Part shown: one piece after another, positions 36,300-45,085 of the stretch | Position numbering within the stretch: position 1 is the first letter of the stretch | Layout of the letters: every line of letters starts with the position of its first letter | From: Devosia sp. ZB163 | GTDB taxonomy: Bacteria; Pseudomonadota; Alphaproteobacteria; Rhizobiales; Devosiaceae | Assembly: GCF_028613635.1 (NCBI RefSeq) | Contig: NZ_JAQRMY010000002.1 | Coordinates: 124,001 to 188,000 of the forward strand | Direction of reading: 5' to 3' | DNA length: 64,000 bases | Position numbers and translations under genes: made by a program | Notes under the pieces: model-generated | What the model saw: the letters and a program-made list of their open reading frames with translations, nothing else | Database searches by the model: none | Told to the model about the DNA's origin: nothing

Positions 36300-37192
36300 T
36301 TTCCGAACCCCTTCGCGATCGTGTCGACGGTGACTTCGAGCAGCTTGAGGAAGGTCGGCACCGGGCCATCCGCCTCGCTGAGCGAGTCGACATATAGAAC
36401 GCCGCCATAGGCCGCTCCGGTTTCCTTGGCGACCTGCTTGGCCGGCTTGTCGGAGATGGTGCTCTCCGAGAAGACGACCGGGATCTTGTTGGCGCGAACC
36501 GCGTCGATCACCTTTCGGACCTGCTGGGGCGTGCCCTGCTGGTCGGCATTGATCGGCCACAGGTACAGCTCCTTCATCCCGTAATCGCGGGTGAGGTAGC
36601 TGAACGCGCCTTCGCTGGAGACCAGCCAGCGCTCCTCGGCCGGAATCTGCTCGAGCCGGGCGCGAAGCGGGGCGTCGAGCGCCTTGATCTGTTCCGAATA
36701 GGCGGCCGCGTTGGCGTCGTAGGTCGCGGCGTTGGCGGGGTCATGCTCCACCAGCGCCTTGCGGATGTTCTCGACATAGACCAGCGCGTTGCTCGGCGAC
36801 ATCCAGGCATGCGGGTTGGGCCTGCCGGAGTAGGGGCCCTCGGCGATGCCCATCGGCTCGATGCCGTCCGTCAGCACGACCTGCGGCACATCCTTCACGT
36901 TCTGGAAGAACTTCTCGAACCACTGCTCGAGGTTGAGCCCGTTCCACAGCACGAGGTCGGCATCCTGCGCCTTCACGATGTCGCGCGGCCCGGGCTGGTA
37001 GTTGTGGATCTCGGCGCCGGGCTTTGTGATGGATTCCACCACTGCCGCGTCACCGGCGACGTTGCGCGCGATGTCGGCGATGATGGTGAAGGTCGTGACG
37101 ACCTTGAACTTTTCCTGGGCAAAAGCGCTCACAGGGCTCATCCCGGCGAAGAGAGCGAGCGCCAGGACTGCGAAGTGACGACGGGAAAGCAT
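36296..37192 (-). CDS. sitA: periplasmic manganese/iron-binding protein SitA
   Basis: A 298-residue cluster A-I solute-binding protein with a Sec signal peptide (about residues 1-25, ending SAFAQ). The metal ligands can be read off: His63 ([11 protein letters not shown]), His128 (PNPHAWMS), Glu194 (SSEGAFSYL) and Asp269 ([11 protein letters not shown]). The His-His-Glu-Asp set is that of Mn/Fe proteins such as PsaA and SitA; zinc proteins have a third histidine where Glu194 is. It heads the sitABCD operon, whose promoter carries a Fur-family box. Confidence 0.94.
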   Translation of the reverse strand: MLSRRHFAVLALALFAGMSPVSAFAQEKFKVVTTFTIIADIARNVAGDAAVVESITKPGAEIHNYQPGPRDIVKAQDADLVLWNGLNLEQWFEKFFQNVKDVPQVVLTDGIEPMGIAEGPYSGRPNPHAWMSPSNALVYVENIRKALVEHDPANAATYDANAAAYSEQIKALDAPLRARLEQIPAEERWLVSSEGAFSYLTRDYGMKELYLWPINADQQGTPQQVRKVIDAVRANKIPVVFSESTISDKPAKQVAKETGAAYGGVLYVDSLSEADGPVPTFLKLLEVTVDTIAKGFGK

Positions 37193-37209
37193 CGATCAGG
37201 CAATTCCTT

Positions 37210-37254
37210 GTTGCGAATGGTTCTTATTTGCGGGTGCAAGTGTGCTGTTGTCAA
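37210..37254 (-). promoter_or_regulatory. sitABCD promoter with Fur/Mur-family box
   Basis: A perfect -35 TTGACA (37254-37249, minus strand) is followed after 20 bases by AATAAGAACCATTCGCAAC (37228-37210), which overlaps the probable -10 (CAAATA). The box ends 17 bases before the sitA start codon. It is nearly identical in sequence and spacing to the mntH promoter, which supports shared manganese-responsive repression. Confidence 0.78.
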
Positions 37255-37327
37255 CTCCCTTGCCTGACTTGCTTTCACTCCCGGATTCCGGGAGCATTGC
37301 GCCAAAAGCCCAACACGACAGAGAACA

Positions 37328-38716
37328 ATGCCTGCGTTTCGCATGATCGACGCCAAGCTGCCGGACTTCGGCATTCCCGAAACTCGGCCGGAGCTGGATC
37401 GCTCCATCTACACCGAGCGATACTCGGCGCTGAACCGCGCCCGGCGGAACGCCGGACTCGATGCCCTGATCGTCTATGCGGACCGGGAGCACACGGCGAA
37501 CCTCACCTACCTCACCGGCTTCGATCCCCGCTTCGAGGAGGCACTCCTCATCATCGTTCCCGACGCGACGCCGACCCTCCTCGCCGGGCCCGAGAACCTC
37601 GGGCGCGCCGCTGCCTCGGCCATCGAGGTCGAGGCGCGCCTCTACCCGCCCTTCGGCCTCTTGGGGCAGGACCGCACCAAGACGCCCGACCTGGCCGAAG
37701 TGCTGCGCAACGCCGGTATCGCGAAGAACCAGCGCGTCGGCGTGCTGGGCTGGAAGTACTTCGGCGCCCATGAAGCGGCCAAGCCCGAGTCGTGGCTGGA
37801 GGCGCCGTCCTACATCGTCGACACGCTCCGCCAGGTCGTCGGGGCCGATGGCCGCGTGGTCAACGCCAACGCGCTGCTGATGCACCCGGTTACGGGGCTG
37901 CGGGCCGTCAACGAGATCGTCCAGATCGCCCAGTTCGAGTTCGGCGCCGGGGCCTGCTCCGAGGCGGTCAAGGCGCTGATCCGCAACGTGCGGCCGGGCA
38001 TGAGCGAGTTCGAGGCCGTCCAGCACATGCGCCTCGGCGTGCTCCCCCACTCCTGTCACACCATGCTCTCGTCCGGCGACCGGCTGGTCGGGCTGAACAG
38101 CCCGTCGGGCCGCAAGCTCGGTCGCGGCGATCCGATGACCACGGCCGTGGGTTATTGGGGAGGTCTGTCGAGCCGCATGGGCTGGCTCGTCGAGGACGCG
38201 TCCGAGCTTTCCGAGGGCGTCCGCGACTATGTCGAGAAGCTGGCCGGCCCGTATTTCGCCTGCGCTGCCGAATGGTACGAAACCATCGGCATCGGCGTCA
38301 CCGGCGGCGAGCTCGACGCGCTGGCGCGGCGGCACCTCGACAATCCGTTCTTCAAGCTGGTGCTCAATCCCGGTCACCTGATCCACATCGACGAGTGGAT
38401 GAACACGCAGGTCTATCCGGGTTCGACCGAACCCTTCCTGTCGGGCCAGTGCGTGCAGGTCGACATCATTCCCGCCGCCGGAGCGCCCTACTATGGCGCC
38501 AATATCGAGGACGGCATCGCCCTGCTCGATGCGCAGGGCAGGGATGAACTGAAGTCATCTTTCCCCGATGTCTGGAATCGTACCGAGGCGCGGCGGGCCT
38601 TCATGGCCGATGTGCTCGGCATCAGGCTGAAGCCCGAGGTTCTGCCGCTTTCCAACCTCGCGGGGGCCATGCCGCCCTACTGGCTGGCGCCCGACCGCAT
38701 CGTTAGCAAGGCGTGA
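37328..38716 (+). CDS. M24 peptidase-fold (creatinase/Xaa-Pro-like) protein, probably lacking metal ligands
   Basis: A 462-residue protein with a creatinase N-terminal domain (DALIVYADREHTANLTYLTG, residues about 20-160) and a pita-bread M24 C-terminal domain (about 200-440). In active M24 enzymes two aspartates sit in a D-x-G...D-x-T-R-T region. Here the matching stretch is MTTAVGYWGGLSSRMGWLVE, with neither aspartate. The histidine region is NPGHLIHIDEW. The next ligand Glu appears replaced by Asp in VQVDIIPA, and the last Glu is kept in NIEDGIALL. A conventional dimetal peptidase is therefore unlikely; a creatinase-like or non-enzymatic role is possible. It is divergent from sitA. ATG 37343 is an alternative start. 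Confidence 0.8.
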   Translation: MPAFRMIDAKLPDFGIPETRPELDRSIYTERYSALNRARRNAGLDALIVYADREHTANLTYLTGFDPRFEEALLIIVPDATPTLLAGPENLGRAAASAIEVEARLYPPFGLLGQDRTKTPDLAEVLRNAGIAKNQRVGVLGWKYFGAHEAAKPESWLEAPSYIVDTLRQVVGADGRVVNANALLMHPVTGLRAVNEIVQIAQFEFGAGACSEAVKALIRNVRPGMSEFEAVQHMRLGVLPHSCHTMLSSGDRLVGLNSPSGRKLGRGDPMTTAVGYWGGLSSRMGWLVEDASELSEGVRDYVEKLAGPYFACAAEWYETIGIGVTGGELDALARRHLDNPFFKLVLNPGHLIHIDEWMNTQVYPGSTEPFLSGQCVQVDIIPAAGAPYYGANIEDGIALLDAQGRDELKSSFPDVWNRTEARRAFMADVLGIRLKPEVLPLSNLAGAMPPYWLAPDRIVSKA

Positions 38717-38915
38717 TGTGGCAATAGGGTGGCGCTTGCCAATTGGCACGGCGCAATCTATCCGTTCTGGAATCGACATTTGGCTTATTTCCGGCCGTAT
38801 GCCGCCGTTTTCGGTCAGGCGCACGATTGGTCTTCCAAAAATCGACTGACCGGACAGGGGGATCTTCGCTGGTCGCGTTCTGTCCACCACCTAACTGCGC
38901 ATGAGGGACTACCCT

Positions 38916-39125
38916 ATGGAAAAGGGCACCGTCAAATTCTTCAACGAACAAAAGGGCTACGGTTTCATCCAGCCCGATAACGGCAGCAAGGACGTGTTCG
39001 TGCATGTCACCGCGCTGCAGCGTGCCGGCCTCACGGCTCTCGCCGAAGGCCAGAAGGTCTCCTTCGAAACCGGAGAAGACCGTCGCACGGGCAAGGTCGC
39101 CGTGACCGAGATCTCGGCCGACTGA
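38916..39125 (+). CDS. CspA-family cold-shock protein
   Basis: A 69-residue single-domain cold-shock protein, an RNA chaperone that melts structure in messages. The nucleic-acid motifs are RNP1 KGYGFIQP and RNP2 DVFVHV, with the usual start [10 protein letters not shown]. The ATG has GAGGGA ten bases upstream; an in-frame ATG five codons earlier is less likely. The 199-base gap to the previous gene leaves room for a long 5' leader, as is usual for cold-shock genes, but I cannot see a specific structure in it. Confidence 0.95.
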   Translation: MEKGTVKFFNEQKGYGFIQPDNGSKDVFVHVTALQRAGLTALAEGQKVSFETGEDRRTGKVAVTEISAD

Positions 39126-39150
39126 TCGGCCCACAAATCTGAGTCGAAGT

Positions 39151-39182
39151 GCCGGGTGCCGGAAGGTGCCCGGCTCTTCTTT
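39151..39182 (+). terminator. intrinsic terminator after the cold-shock gene
   Basis: GCCGGGTGCC-ggaa-GGTGCCCGGC forms a 10-bp stem (two wobble pairs) with a GGAA tetraloop, followed by TCTTCTTT. It begins 25 bases after the stop and lies in the gap before the convergent NADH dehydrogenase gene. Confidence 0.85.
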
Positions 39183-39185
39183 GGC

Positions 39186-40460
39186 CTACTTCTTCCCGCT
39201 CCCGGCCTCGCCCCAGGTGATCAGCCGCGCACTGCGATGGCCGGTGAGGTAGATCCACAGCCAGCTCATCGCCACCGAAATCCGGTTCTTGAGCCCGATC
39301 AGGAAGTAGATGTGGGCAAGGCCCCAGGCCCACCAGCCCACCCAGCCGGTGAGCTGCAGCCAGCCGAAATCGATCACCGCCGCGCTGCGCCCGATCGTGG
39401 CGATGTCGCCTGCATGGCGGTACCGGAAGGGCTCGGTCGTCTCCCCCTTGAGCCGAGCCCGGATAACGCCGGCCGCATGCTTGCCGCCCTGCTTGGCCGC
39501 ATCGCCTACGCCCGGCACCGGCTTGCCATCGGGCGCCGCCACCGTGACCGTGTCGCCCACCGCGAAGATCTCGGGATGCCCGGGCACCGTGAGATCGGGC
39601 TCGACCTTGATGCGGCCCGCCCGGTCGGCCTCGACACCAAGCCACTTCGCGGCCGGCGAGGCGAGCACCCCCGCCGCCCAGATGATCGTCTCCGCGCGCA
39701 GCGTGTGGCCGTCGAACCTGACGGTATCGCGGGTCACATCGGTGACCGGATGGTTGAGCAGCACTTCGACGCCGAGCTTTTCCAGTGCCGACTTCGCATA
39801 GTCCGACAGGTCCGGGCGGAAATTGGCGAGCACCCGCGGCCCGGCCTCGATCAGGACGACACGCGCCTCCTCGGGCCGGATGGTCCGGAACTCGTCCTTG
39901 AGCGTGATCCGCGCCAGCTCGATCACCGCACCGGCGAGCTCCACCCCGGTAGGACCCGCCCCGATGATCGCGAAGGTCAGCAGCGCCTTGCGCCGCTCGG
40001 GGTCGGTCTCGCGCTCGGCCTCTTCGAAGGCGAGCAACAGGCGGCGGCGCATTGCCGTCGCGTCCTCGAGCGTCTTGAGGCCGGGCGCGAAGGGCTCCCA
40101 CGCGTCATGGCCGAAATAGGCATGCCGCGCACCCGTGGCGATGATCAGCGAGTCGTAGGGCACGCGATCGCCATCCTCGAGCTCGACCACCCGGTCCTCG
40201 GTGTCGATGCCGGTGACGTTGGCAAGCAACGTCGTCACCTCCGGCCGGTTCTTCAGCAGCAGCCGGATCGGCCAGGCGATCTCGGACGGGCTGAGCGAGG
40301 TGGTCGCCACCTGGTAGAGCAGGGGCTGGAAGAGGTGATGGTTGCGCCGGTCGATGATGGTGATGTCGAAATCGGCGCCCTTCAGCTTCTCGACAGCCGC
40401 GAGACCGCCGAAACCGCCGCCGATGATGACGACACGATGCCTGTGAGCCGAACTGGTCAT
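39186..40460 (-). CDS. ndh: type II NADH:quinone oxidoreductase (NDH-2)
   Basis: A 424-residue flavoprotein that passes electrons from NADH to quinone without pumping protons. The FAD-binding motif is VVIIGGGFGGLAAVEKL near the N-terminus and the NAD-binding motif is FAIIGAGPTGVELAGAV in the middle. The quinone-site stretch KQGGKHAAGVI and the FAD segment EIFAVGDT fit NDH-2. The C-terminus (TGWVGWWAWGLAHIYFLIGL) is an amphipathic membrane anchor. The ATG is chosen because it directly precedes the Rossmann strand. It is transcribed alone. Confidence 0.92.
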   Translation of the reverse strand: MTSSAHRHRVVIIGGGFGGLAAVEKLKGADFDITIIDRRNHHLFQPLLYQVATTSLSPSEIAWPIRLLLKNRPEVTTLLANVTGIDTEDRVVELEDGDRVPYDSLIIATGARHAYFGHDAWEPFAPGLKTLEDATAMRRRLLLAFEEAERETDPERRKALLTFAIIGAGPTGVELAGAVIELARITLKDEFRTIRPEEARVVLIEAGPRVLANFRPDLSDYAKSALEKLGVEVLLNHPVTDVTRDTVRFDGHTLRAETIIWAAGVLASPAAKWLGVEADRAGRIKVEPDLTVPGHPEIFAVGDTVTVAAPDGKPVPGVGDAAKQGGKHAAGVIRARLKGETTEPFRYRHAGDIATIGRSAAVIDFGWLQLTGWVGWWAWGLAHIYFLIGLKNRISVAMSWLWIYLTGHRSARLITWGEAGSGKK

Positions 40461-40638
40461 TGTGAACCCTGCGTCTCTTGCACACCCCGCATGTAAGTCT
40501 TTGAGCGGGCTGCAACAACGCCGGGCACCGGCCCACAGGTCAGCCATGCGCCGGGTGCGAGGCTGGAGGGTGCGGCAAACCCTGGCTCCGCGCGGCCCGC
40601 CGCCCCCTGGGGGCGACGGCGATCGGTGGTGATCGGGC

Positions 40639-42192
40639 TTACTCGCCCATCGCGTGGGCGCGTTCCTCGGCCGTCATCGGCTTAGCCGCCTTGGGACGGC
40701 GCAGCAGGAAGACGATCGGCAGCGACACGAAGGTCAGGATCATCATCAGGTGGAAGTCATCGAGGAAGGCGAGCATCGCCGCCTGCTGGGTGATCATCCC
40801 GTGGATGCTGCCGACGACGTTGCCGAACCCGCCATGGGCCGCCGCGAAGTCGCGCAACGGACCCGAGTCGAGGGTGATCCGCTCGGCCAGCTCGCCGTAG
40901 TTCACCACCTGCATCTGCGCGAGGATCGTCGTCACCACCGAGATGCCGACGCCCTGGCCGACATTGCGGATGAGGCTGAACATCGCCGTCGCATCGACCC
41001 GGTACTTCGCGTTGATGGTGGCAAAGGCCAGCGAGTTGAGCGGCACGAACACGAACCCCATGCCGATGCCCTGGAGGAACCCCGAGAGGAGGATCGGGCC
41101 CGAGCCCATGACGATGTCGAACTCGGTCATCATGTAGAGCGAGTAGCCCATCAGCAGCGTGCCGCCGACGACCAGGATGCGCGGATCGTACTTCGAGACC
41201 AGCCGGCCGACGACGATCATCGATACCATCGTGCCGATACCGCGAGGTCCCATCAGCAGGCCCGTCTCGATGACCGGAAAGCCCATCAGGTTCTGCAGCA
41301 TCGGCGGCAGCAGCGCGAGGCCCGAGAACAGCGTGATGCCGGTGATGAAGATCAGCACCAGCCCGGTGACGAGGTTCCTGTCCCTGAACATCCCCATGTC
41401 CATGAACGGGTTCTCGGCCGTGAGGCAGTGGACGGCGAACACCCACAGGCCCGAGATCGCGAGCAGCAGGTAGAGCCAGATCTCCGTCGAGTCGAACCAG
41501 CCGACGCTCTGGCCGCGGTCGAGCAGCATCTGCAGCGATGCCACCGCCAGCGCCAGCATGCCGAAGCCGAAGAAGTCGAACTTGCGGATCTTGATCACCG
41601 TGTTCGGCATCAGCGCCGCCAGCATGAAGAAGGCGACGATACCGACCGGCAGGTTGACGAGGAACACCGCGCGCCAGTTGAACGTCTCGGTCAGCCAGCC
41701 GCCCAGCGTCGGCCCGATGATCGGCCCGAACATGATGCCGGCGCCGAAGATCGCCATCGCCTGCCCGAGCTGCTCGCGCGGGTTGATGTCCATCATCGTC
41801 GCCTGCGCCAGCGGCACCAGCATGGCGCCGCAGATGCCCTGGGCGACGCGGAACACCACCATCTGCGCGAGGTTGGTCGCGACACCGCAGAGGAGCGACG
41901 CGGCCGTGAAGCCGACCACCGCGAACAGCAGCAGGTTGCGCCGGCCGAAGCGGTCGGAGAACCAGCCGGTCAGCGGCGTCGCGATGGCCGCGGCGACGAT
42001 GTAGGAGGTCAGCACCCAGTTGATCTCGTCCTGCGACGCGCCCAGGCTGGCGCGCATATGGGGCAGGGCGACGTTGGCGATCGTGGTGTCGAGGACCTGC
42101 ATGATCACGGCCACCATGATGGCGGCAGTCAGCATGCCCTTGTTCTTCACGACGACCGTGGGGGCCGAGACGGTGGCAGCGGCGGCGGCCAT
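40639..42192 (-). CDS. emrB: EmrB/QacA-type MFS multidrug efflux permease (DHA2)
   Basis: A 517-residue major facilitator of the 14-helix DHA2 family. Motif A is GWFSDRFGRRNLLLF. The family motif LDTTIANVALPHM is in helix 1 and the antiporter motif C region is GAGIMFGPIIGPTLGGWL. It works with the adaptor encoded just upstream (one-base gap) and an outer membrane channel found elsewhere. It is the last gene of a marR-emrA-emrB operon, so export is probably induced when the MarR repressor binds a ligand. Confidence 0.93.
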   Translation of the reverse strand: MAAAAATVSAPTVVVKNKGMLTAAIMVAVIMQVLDTTIANVALPHMRASLGASQDEINWVLTSYIVAAAIATPLTGWFSDRFGRRNLLLFAVVGFTAASLLCGVATNLAQMVVFRVAQGICGAMLVPLAQATMMDINPREQLGQAMAIFGAGIMFGPIIGPTLGGWLTETFNWRAVFLVNLPVGIVAFFMLAALMPNTVIKIRKFDFFGFGMLALAVASLQMLLDRGQSVGWFDSTEIWLYLLLAISGLWVFAVHCLTAENPFMDMGMFRDRNLVTGLVLIFITGITLFSGLALLPPMLQNLMGFPVIETGLLMGPRGIGTMVSMIVVGRLVSKYDPRILVVGGTLLMGYSLYMMTEFDIVMGSGPILLSGFLQGIGMGFVFVPLNSLAFATINAKYRVDATAMFSLIRNVGQGVGISVVTTILAQMQVVNYGELAERITLDSGPLRDFAAAHGGFGNVVGSIHGMITQQAAMLAFLDDFHLMMILTFVSLPIVFLLRRPKAAKPMTAEERAHAMGE

Positions 42193-42193
42193 G

Positions 42194-43342
42194 CTAGAGC
42201 GCCTTCTGGCCTTCGGCAGCCTGGGCCCCTTCGGGCTTGGTGTCGACGTTGACGGTGGCGCTCATGCCGGCGCGGAACAGGTCCGTTCCGGTGTCGCACG
42301 CGATGTTGACCGGCACGCGCTGCGTCACCTTCACCCAGTTGCCGGTCGCGTTCTGCGCCGGGATCAGCGCGAACTCCGCACCGGTCGCCGCGCCGATCGA
42401 GGCGACGTGGCATTCGATCGCCACCCCCGGATAGGCGTCGACCTTCACCTCGGCCGGCATGCCGACGGCGAGCGTGGTCAGCTGCGTTTCCTTGAAGTTG
42501 GCCTCGACCCACGTGTCGCCGGTTTCCACCAGCGTCGCGATGGTCGAGCCGGTGTTCACGAACTGGCCGACATTGAGGCTGCCGACCTGCGCGACGATGC
42601 CGTCGGCCGGGGCGACGACATTGGTCTTGTCGAGGCTGCGCTGCGCATTGTCGCGCGCGGCCATGGCGGCGCGCACGGCGGGATGCTCGTCGGTCGCGAT
42701 GTCCGGATTGCCCCCCAGCGCGGCGATGGAATTGGCGACGTCCTGCTCCTCGAGTGCGACGTTCGACTGGGCCTGCTGCAGCGCCAGCCGCGAGTCATCG
42801 AGGCTGGATTCGGCAGTGATGCCCTGCTCGCGCAGGTTGGACGTGCGGTCCCATTCCTTCTGCCGGATCTCGAGCGCATCCTTGGCCGCCTGGAGCTTGG
42901 CTTGGGCGATGCTGTGCGCGACGCGCAACTGCTCGACATTGACCCGCGCCGAGGCGAGCGCCGCGTCGGCCTGCGCCAGCGCGATGCTGTAGGGCTCGGG
43001 GTCGATGGTGAAGAGCGGCTCGCCCGCCGTGACCGGCTGGTTGTCCTTGACCGCCACCGAGACGATGCGGCCCGCGACATCCGGGGAGATCGAGACCTTG
43101 TTCTGCTGCACATAGGCGTTGTCGGTTTCGACATAGCGCCCGCCGGTCAGCCAGAAATAGCCGCCACCCGCGGCGAGAACCACCGGCACGGCAAGCATGA
43201 TGGCGAGACTTTTGCCCGAGCGCTTCTTCTTGGCTGGCGCTACCGGTGCGGCGGGAGCAGCCGCAGCCGGAGCGCTCTCGGCAACCGGAGTTTCGACCGG
43301 CTTGGCTTCGCCGGGGGCAGGGGGTGTGACGCGGGCGTTCAT
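42194..43342 (-). CDS. emrA: HlyD/EmrA-family membrane fusion protein
   Basis: A 382-residue periplasmic adaptor. An A/P-rich cytoplasmic N-terminus (residues 1-35) precedes one membrane helix (about 43-66). Then come a barrel/lipoyl segment (VETDNAYVQQNKVSISPDVAG), a long coiled-coil hairpin (about 130-230) and a second lipoyl half (NVVAPADGIVAQVGSLNVGQ). This layout is typical of EmrA, which bridges EmrB to an outer membrane channel. One base separates it from emrB and one base from marR, so all three genes are co-translated. Confidence 0.93.
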   Translation of the reverse strand: MNARVTPPAPGEAKPVETPVAESAPAAAAPAAPVAPAKKKRSGKSLAIMLAVPVVLAAGGGYFWLTGGRYVETDNAYVQQNKVSISPDVAGRIVSVAVKDNQPVTAGEPLFTIDPEPYSIALAQADAALASARVNVEQLRVAHSIAQAKLQAAKDALEIRQKEWDRTSNLREQGITAESSLDDSRLALQQAQSNVALEEQDVANSIAALGGNPDIATDEHPAVRAAMAARDNAQRSLDKTNVVAPADGIVAQVGSLNVGQFVNTGSTIATLVETGDTWVEANFKETQLTTLAVGMPAEVKVDAYPGVAIECHVASIGAATGAEFALIPAQNATGNWVKVTQRVPVNIACDTGTDLFRAGMSATVNVDTKPEGAQAAEGQKAL

Positions 43343-43343
43343 T

Positions 43344-43808
43344 TCAGACTTCCTCGAGTTCGGCCGCCTGGCCGAGTAGGTTGCCGCGCATCTTGCCGAG
43401 CACGGCGATAACTGTGTTCCGATCGTCCTCGGAGACGCCCTCCAGCGCCGCCTCGTACATGGCGAGCCCGACCTTGCGGGCCGTCACGAAAATCTCCTCG
43501 CCCTCCGGCGTCAGGCGGGCGAGCTTGGCCCGGCTGTCGGTGGGGTCGGCGTAGCGATCGATGAGCCCGCGCTTTTCCAGCCGGTCCAGCACGCCCGACA
43601 TCGTCATCGGGTCGGTATCGGACGCTGCGGCCAGCTGGACCTGCGTGATGCGCTCGTTGATCGCGATCTGCGCCAGGGCGCGCCACTGCGGCAGGGTGAT
43701 GCCGTGCGACTTGGCCTCTTCCTCGAAGCGCCGCTTCATCAGCCGCGCCACTTCGTGGATCAGGTAGCCGAGCGGCGCCTGGTGCTTGTAGCTCTCTTTC
43801 GATTTCAT
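43344..43808 (-). CDS. MarR-family repressor of the emrAB operon
   Basis: A 154-residue MarR regulator. The winged helix (about residues 45-105) includes ITQVQLAAASDTDPMTMSGV and LEKRGLIDRYADPTDSRAKL, with the wing residues DSRAK typical of the family. Its start codon has no ribosome site. A promoter fitted to the sequence (TTGACC, 16 bases, TATATG) would begin transcription at the A of the ATG, so the message is probably leaderless. Two perfect tandem 15-base repeats overlap this promoter and the start codon and are the likely operator. It controls the efflux pair downstream. Confidence 0.92.
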   Translation of the reverse strand: MKSKESYKHQAPLGYLIHEVARLMKRRFEEEAKSHGITLPQWRALAQIAINERITQVQLAAASDTDPMTMSGVLDRLEKRGLIDRYADPTDSRAKLARLTPEGEEIFVTARKVGLAMYEAALEGVSEDDRNTVIAVLGKMRGNLLGQAAELEEV

Positions 43809-43843
43809 AAGTGCACATATAATAAGTGCACATATATGGTCAA
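43807..43843 (-). promoter_or_regulatory. marR-emrAB promoter with tandem 15-bp operator repeats
   Basis: ATAAGTGCACATATA occurs twice in direct, abutting copies (43807-43821 and 43822-43836), each centred on the palindrome GTGCAC. On the minus strand TTGACC (43843-43838) and TATATG (43821-43816) are 16 bases apart. The repeats cover the -10, the start point and the first two bases of the start codon, so bound repressor would block both polymerase and the leaderless start. Confidence 0.75.
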
Positions 43844-44014
43844 TCGGCGGAACTGTTAGAAACCTAACTAAATCTGCGGACCAGCCATGCGCGCGGTGCG
43901 GGGGGATTCAGCCTGTCGGCGCGCGCGGGTAGACAAGCCCGCCATCTTTCGTCAGAACGGCCAAAAGGGCGCGCCGCCCATTGCCGCGCCGCAAGTTCGT
44001 CCTAAGTAGCTCGC

Positions 44015-45064
44015 ATGCACACCGACACGCCCCCGGCGCTCGACATCGCAGCTTCCGCACCGCCCGCCGCCGACCGGGTCGCCGTCGCACGCCGGTTCTC
44101 CGTCGCGCCCATGATGGACTGGACCGATCGTCATTGCCGCCACCTCCATCGGCTGCTGACCCGGCACGCGCTGCTTTTCACCGAGATGGTGACGAGCGCG
44201 GCCATCGTGCATGGGCCGCGCGAGCGGCTGCTCGGCTTCAGTCCGGTGGAGCAGCCCGTCGCCGTGCAGCTCGGCGGCTCCGATCCGCGCGAGCTGGCCG
44301 AGGCGACCCGCATCGCGACCGAGTTCGGCTATGCCGAGATCAACCTCAATGTCGGCTGCCCGTCCGATCGCGTGCAGTCCGGCCGCTTCGGCGCCTGCCT
44401 GATGGCCGAGCCCGAGCTCGTCGCCGAGTGCGTCCGTGCCATGCGGGACGCAACGGATGTGCCCGTGACGGTCAAGTGCCGCATCGGCATCGACGACCAG
44501 GACATCGAGGAAAGCCTCGACCGCTTCGCCGACACCATGGTCGGCGCCGGCGTCGACGCGCTCTATGTCCACGCCCGCAAGGCCTGGCTGAAAGGCCTCA
44601 GCCCCAAGGAAAACCGCGAGATTCCGCCGCTCGACTACCCCCGCGTCTACCGGCTGGCCCAGCGCCTCGCGCCGCTGCCGGTGATGATCAACGGCGGTAT
44701 CAAGACCATCGGTGAGGCCGAGCACCACATGGCGCACATGTCGGGCGTGATGCTGGGCCGCACGGCCTATCACGAGCCCATGGTGCTGAGCCTCGTCGAT
44801 TCCCGCTTCTTCGGCGATGAGCAGAAGCCCCTCGAACTGCGCGAGATCATGCTGGCGATGGCCGAGTACGCCGAGCGCGAACTCGGCAAGGGCGCGCGTC
44901 TCAACAACATCACCCGCCACATGCTCGGGCTCGCCAACGCCCGCGCCGGCGCCCGCACCTTCCGCCAGATCCTCAGCGTCGACGCCGCCAAACGCGGCGC
45001 CGGCCCCGACGTCATCCTGCGCGCCTTCGCAGCGCTGGAACCGGAGCTGGCGCTGGCGGTCTGA
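44015..45064 (+). CDS. dusA: tRNA-dihydrouridine(20/20a) synthase DusA
   Basis: DusA reduces U20/U20a in the tRNA D-loop using FMN and NADPH. The 349-residue protein has the N-terminal FSVAPMMDWTDRHCR, the catalytic Cys115 in NLNVGCPSDRVQSGRFGACL, the FMN-binding lysine/histidine region VTVKCRIGIDD and VHARKAWLKGLSPKENREIP, which is specific to the DusA subgroup. The N-terminal 25 residues before the barrel are low-complexity, so a slightly later start cannot be excluded. It is transcribed alone, divergent from marR across a 206-base gap. Confidence 0.95.
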   Translation: MHTDTPPALDIAASAPPAADRVAVARRFSVAPMMDWTDRHCRHLHRLLTRHALLFTEMVTSAAIVHGPRERLLGFSPVEQPVAVQLGGSDPRELAEATRIATEFGYAEINLNVGCPSDRVQSGRFGACLMAEPELVAECVRAMRDATDVPVTVKCRIGIDDQDIEESLDRFADTMVGAGVDALYVHARKAWLKGLSPKENREIPPLDYPRVYRLAQRLAPLPVMINGGIKTIGEAEHHMAHMSGVMLGRTAYHEPMVLSLVDSRFFGDEQKPLELREIMLAMAEYAERELGKGARLNNITRHMLGLANARAGARTFRQILSVDAAKRGAGPDVILRAFAALEPELALAV

Positions 45065-45085
45065 TTGCGACTGTCGCCGTGTGGC

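Noticed and set aside
38735-38765. TTGGCACG-type sigma-54 promoter upstream of the cold-shock gene
   Set aside because: The -24 part is present (TTGGCACGG) but the required GC/TTGC at -12 is missing.
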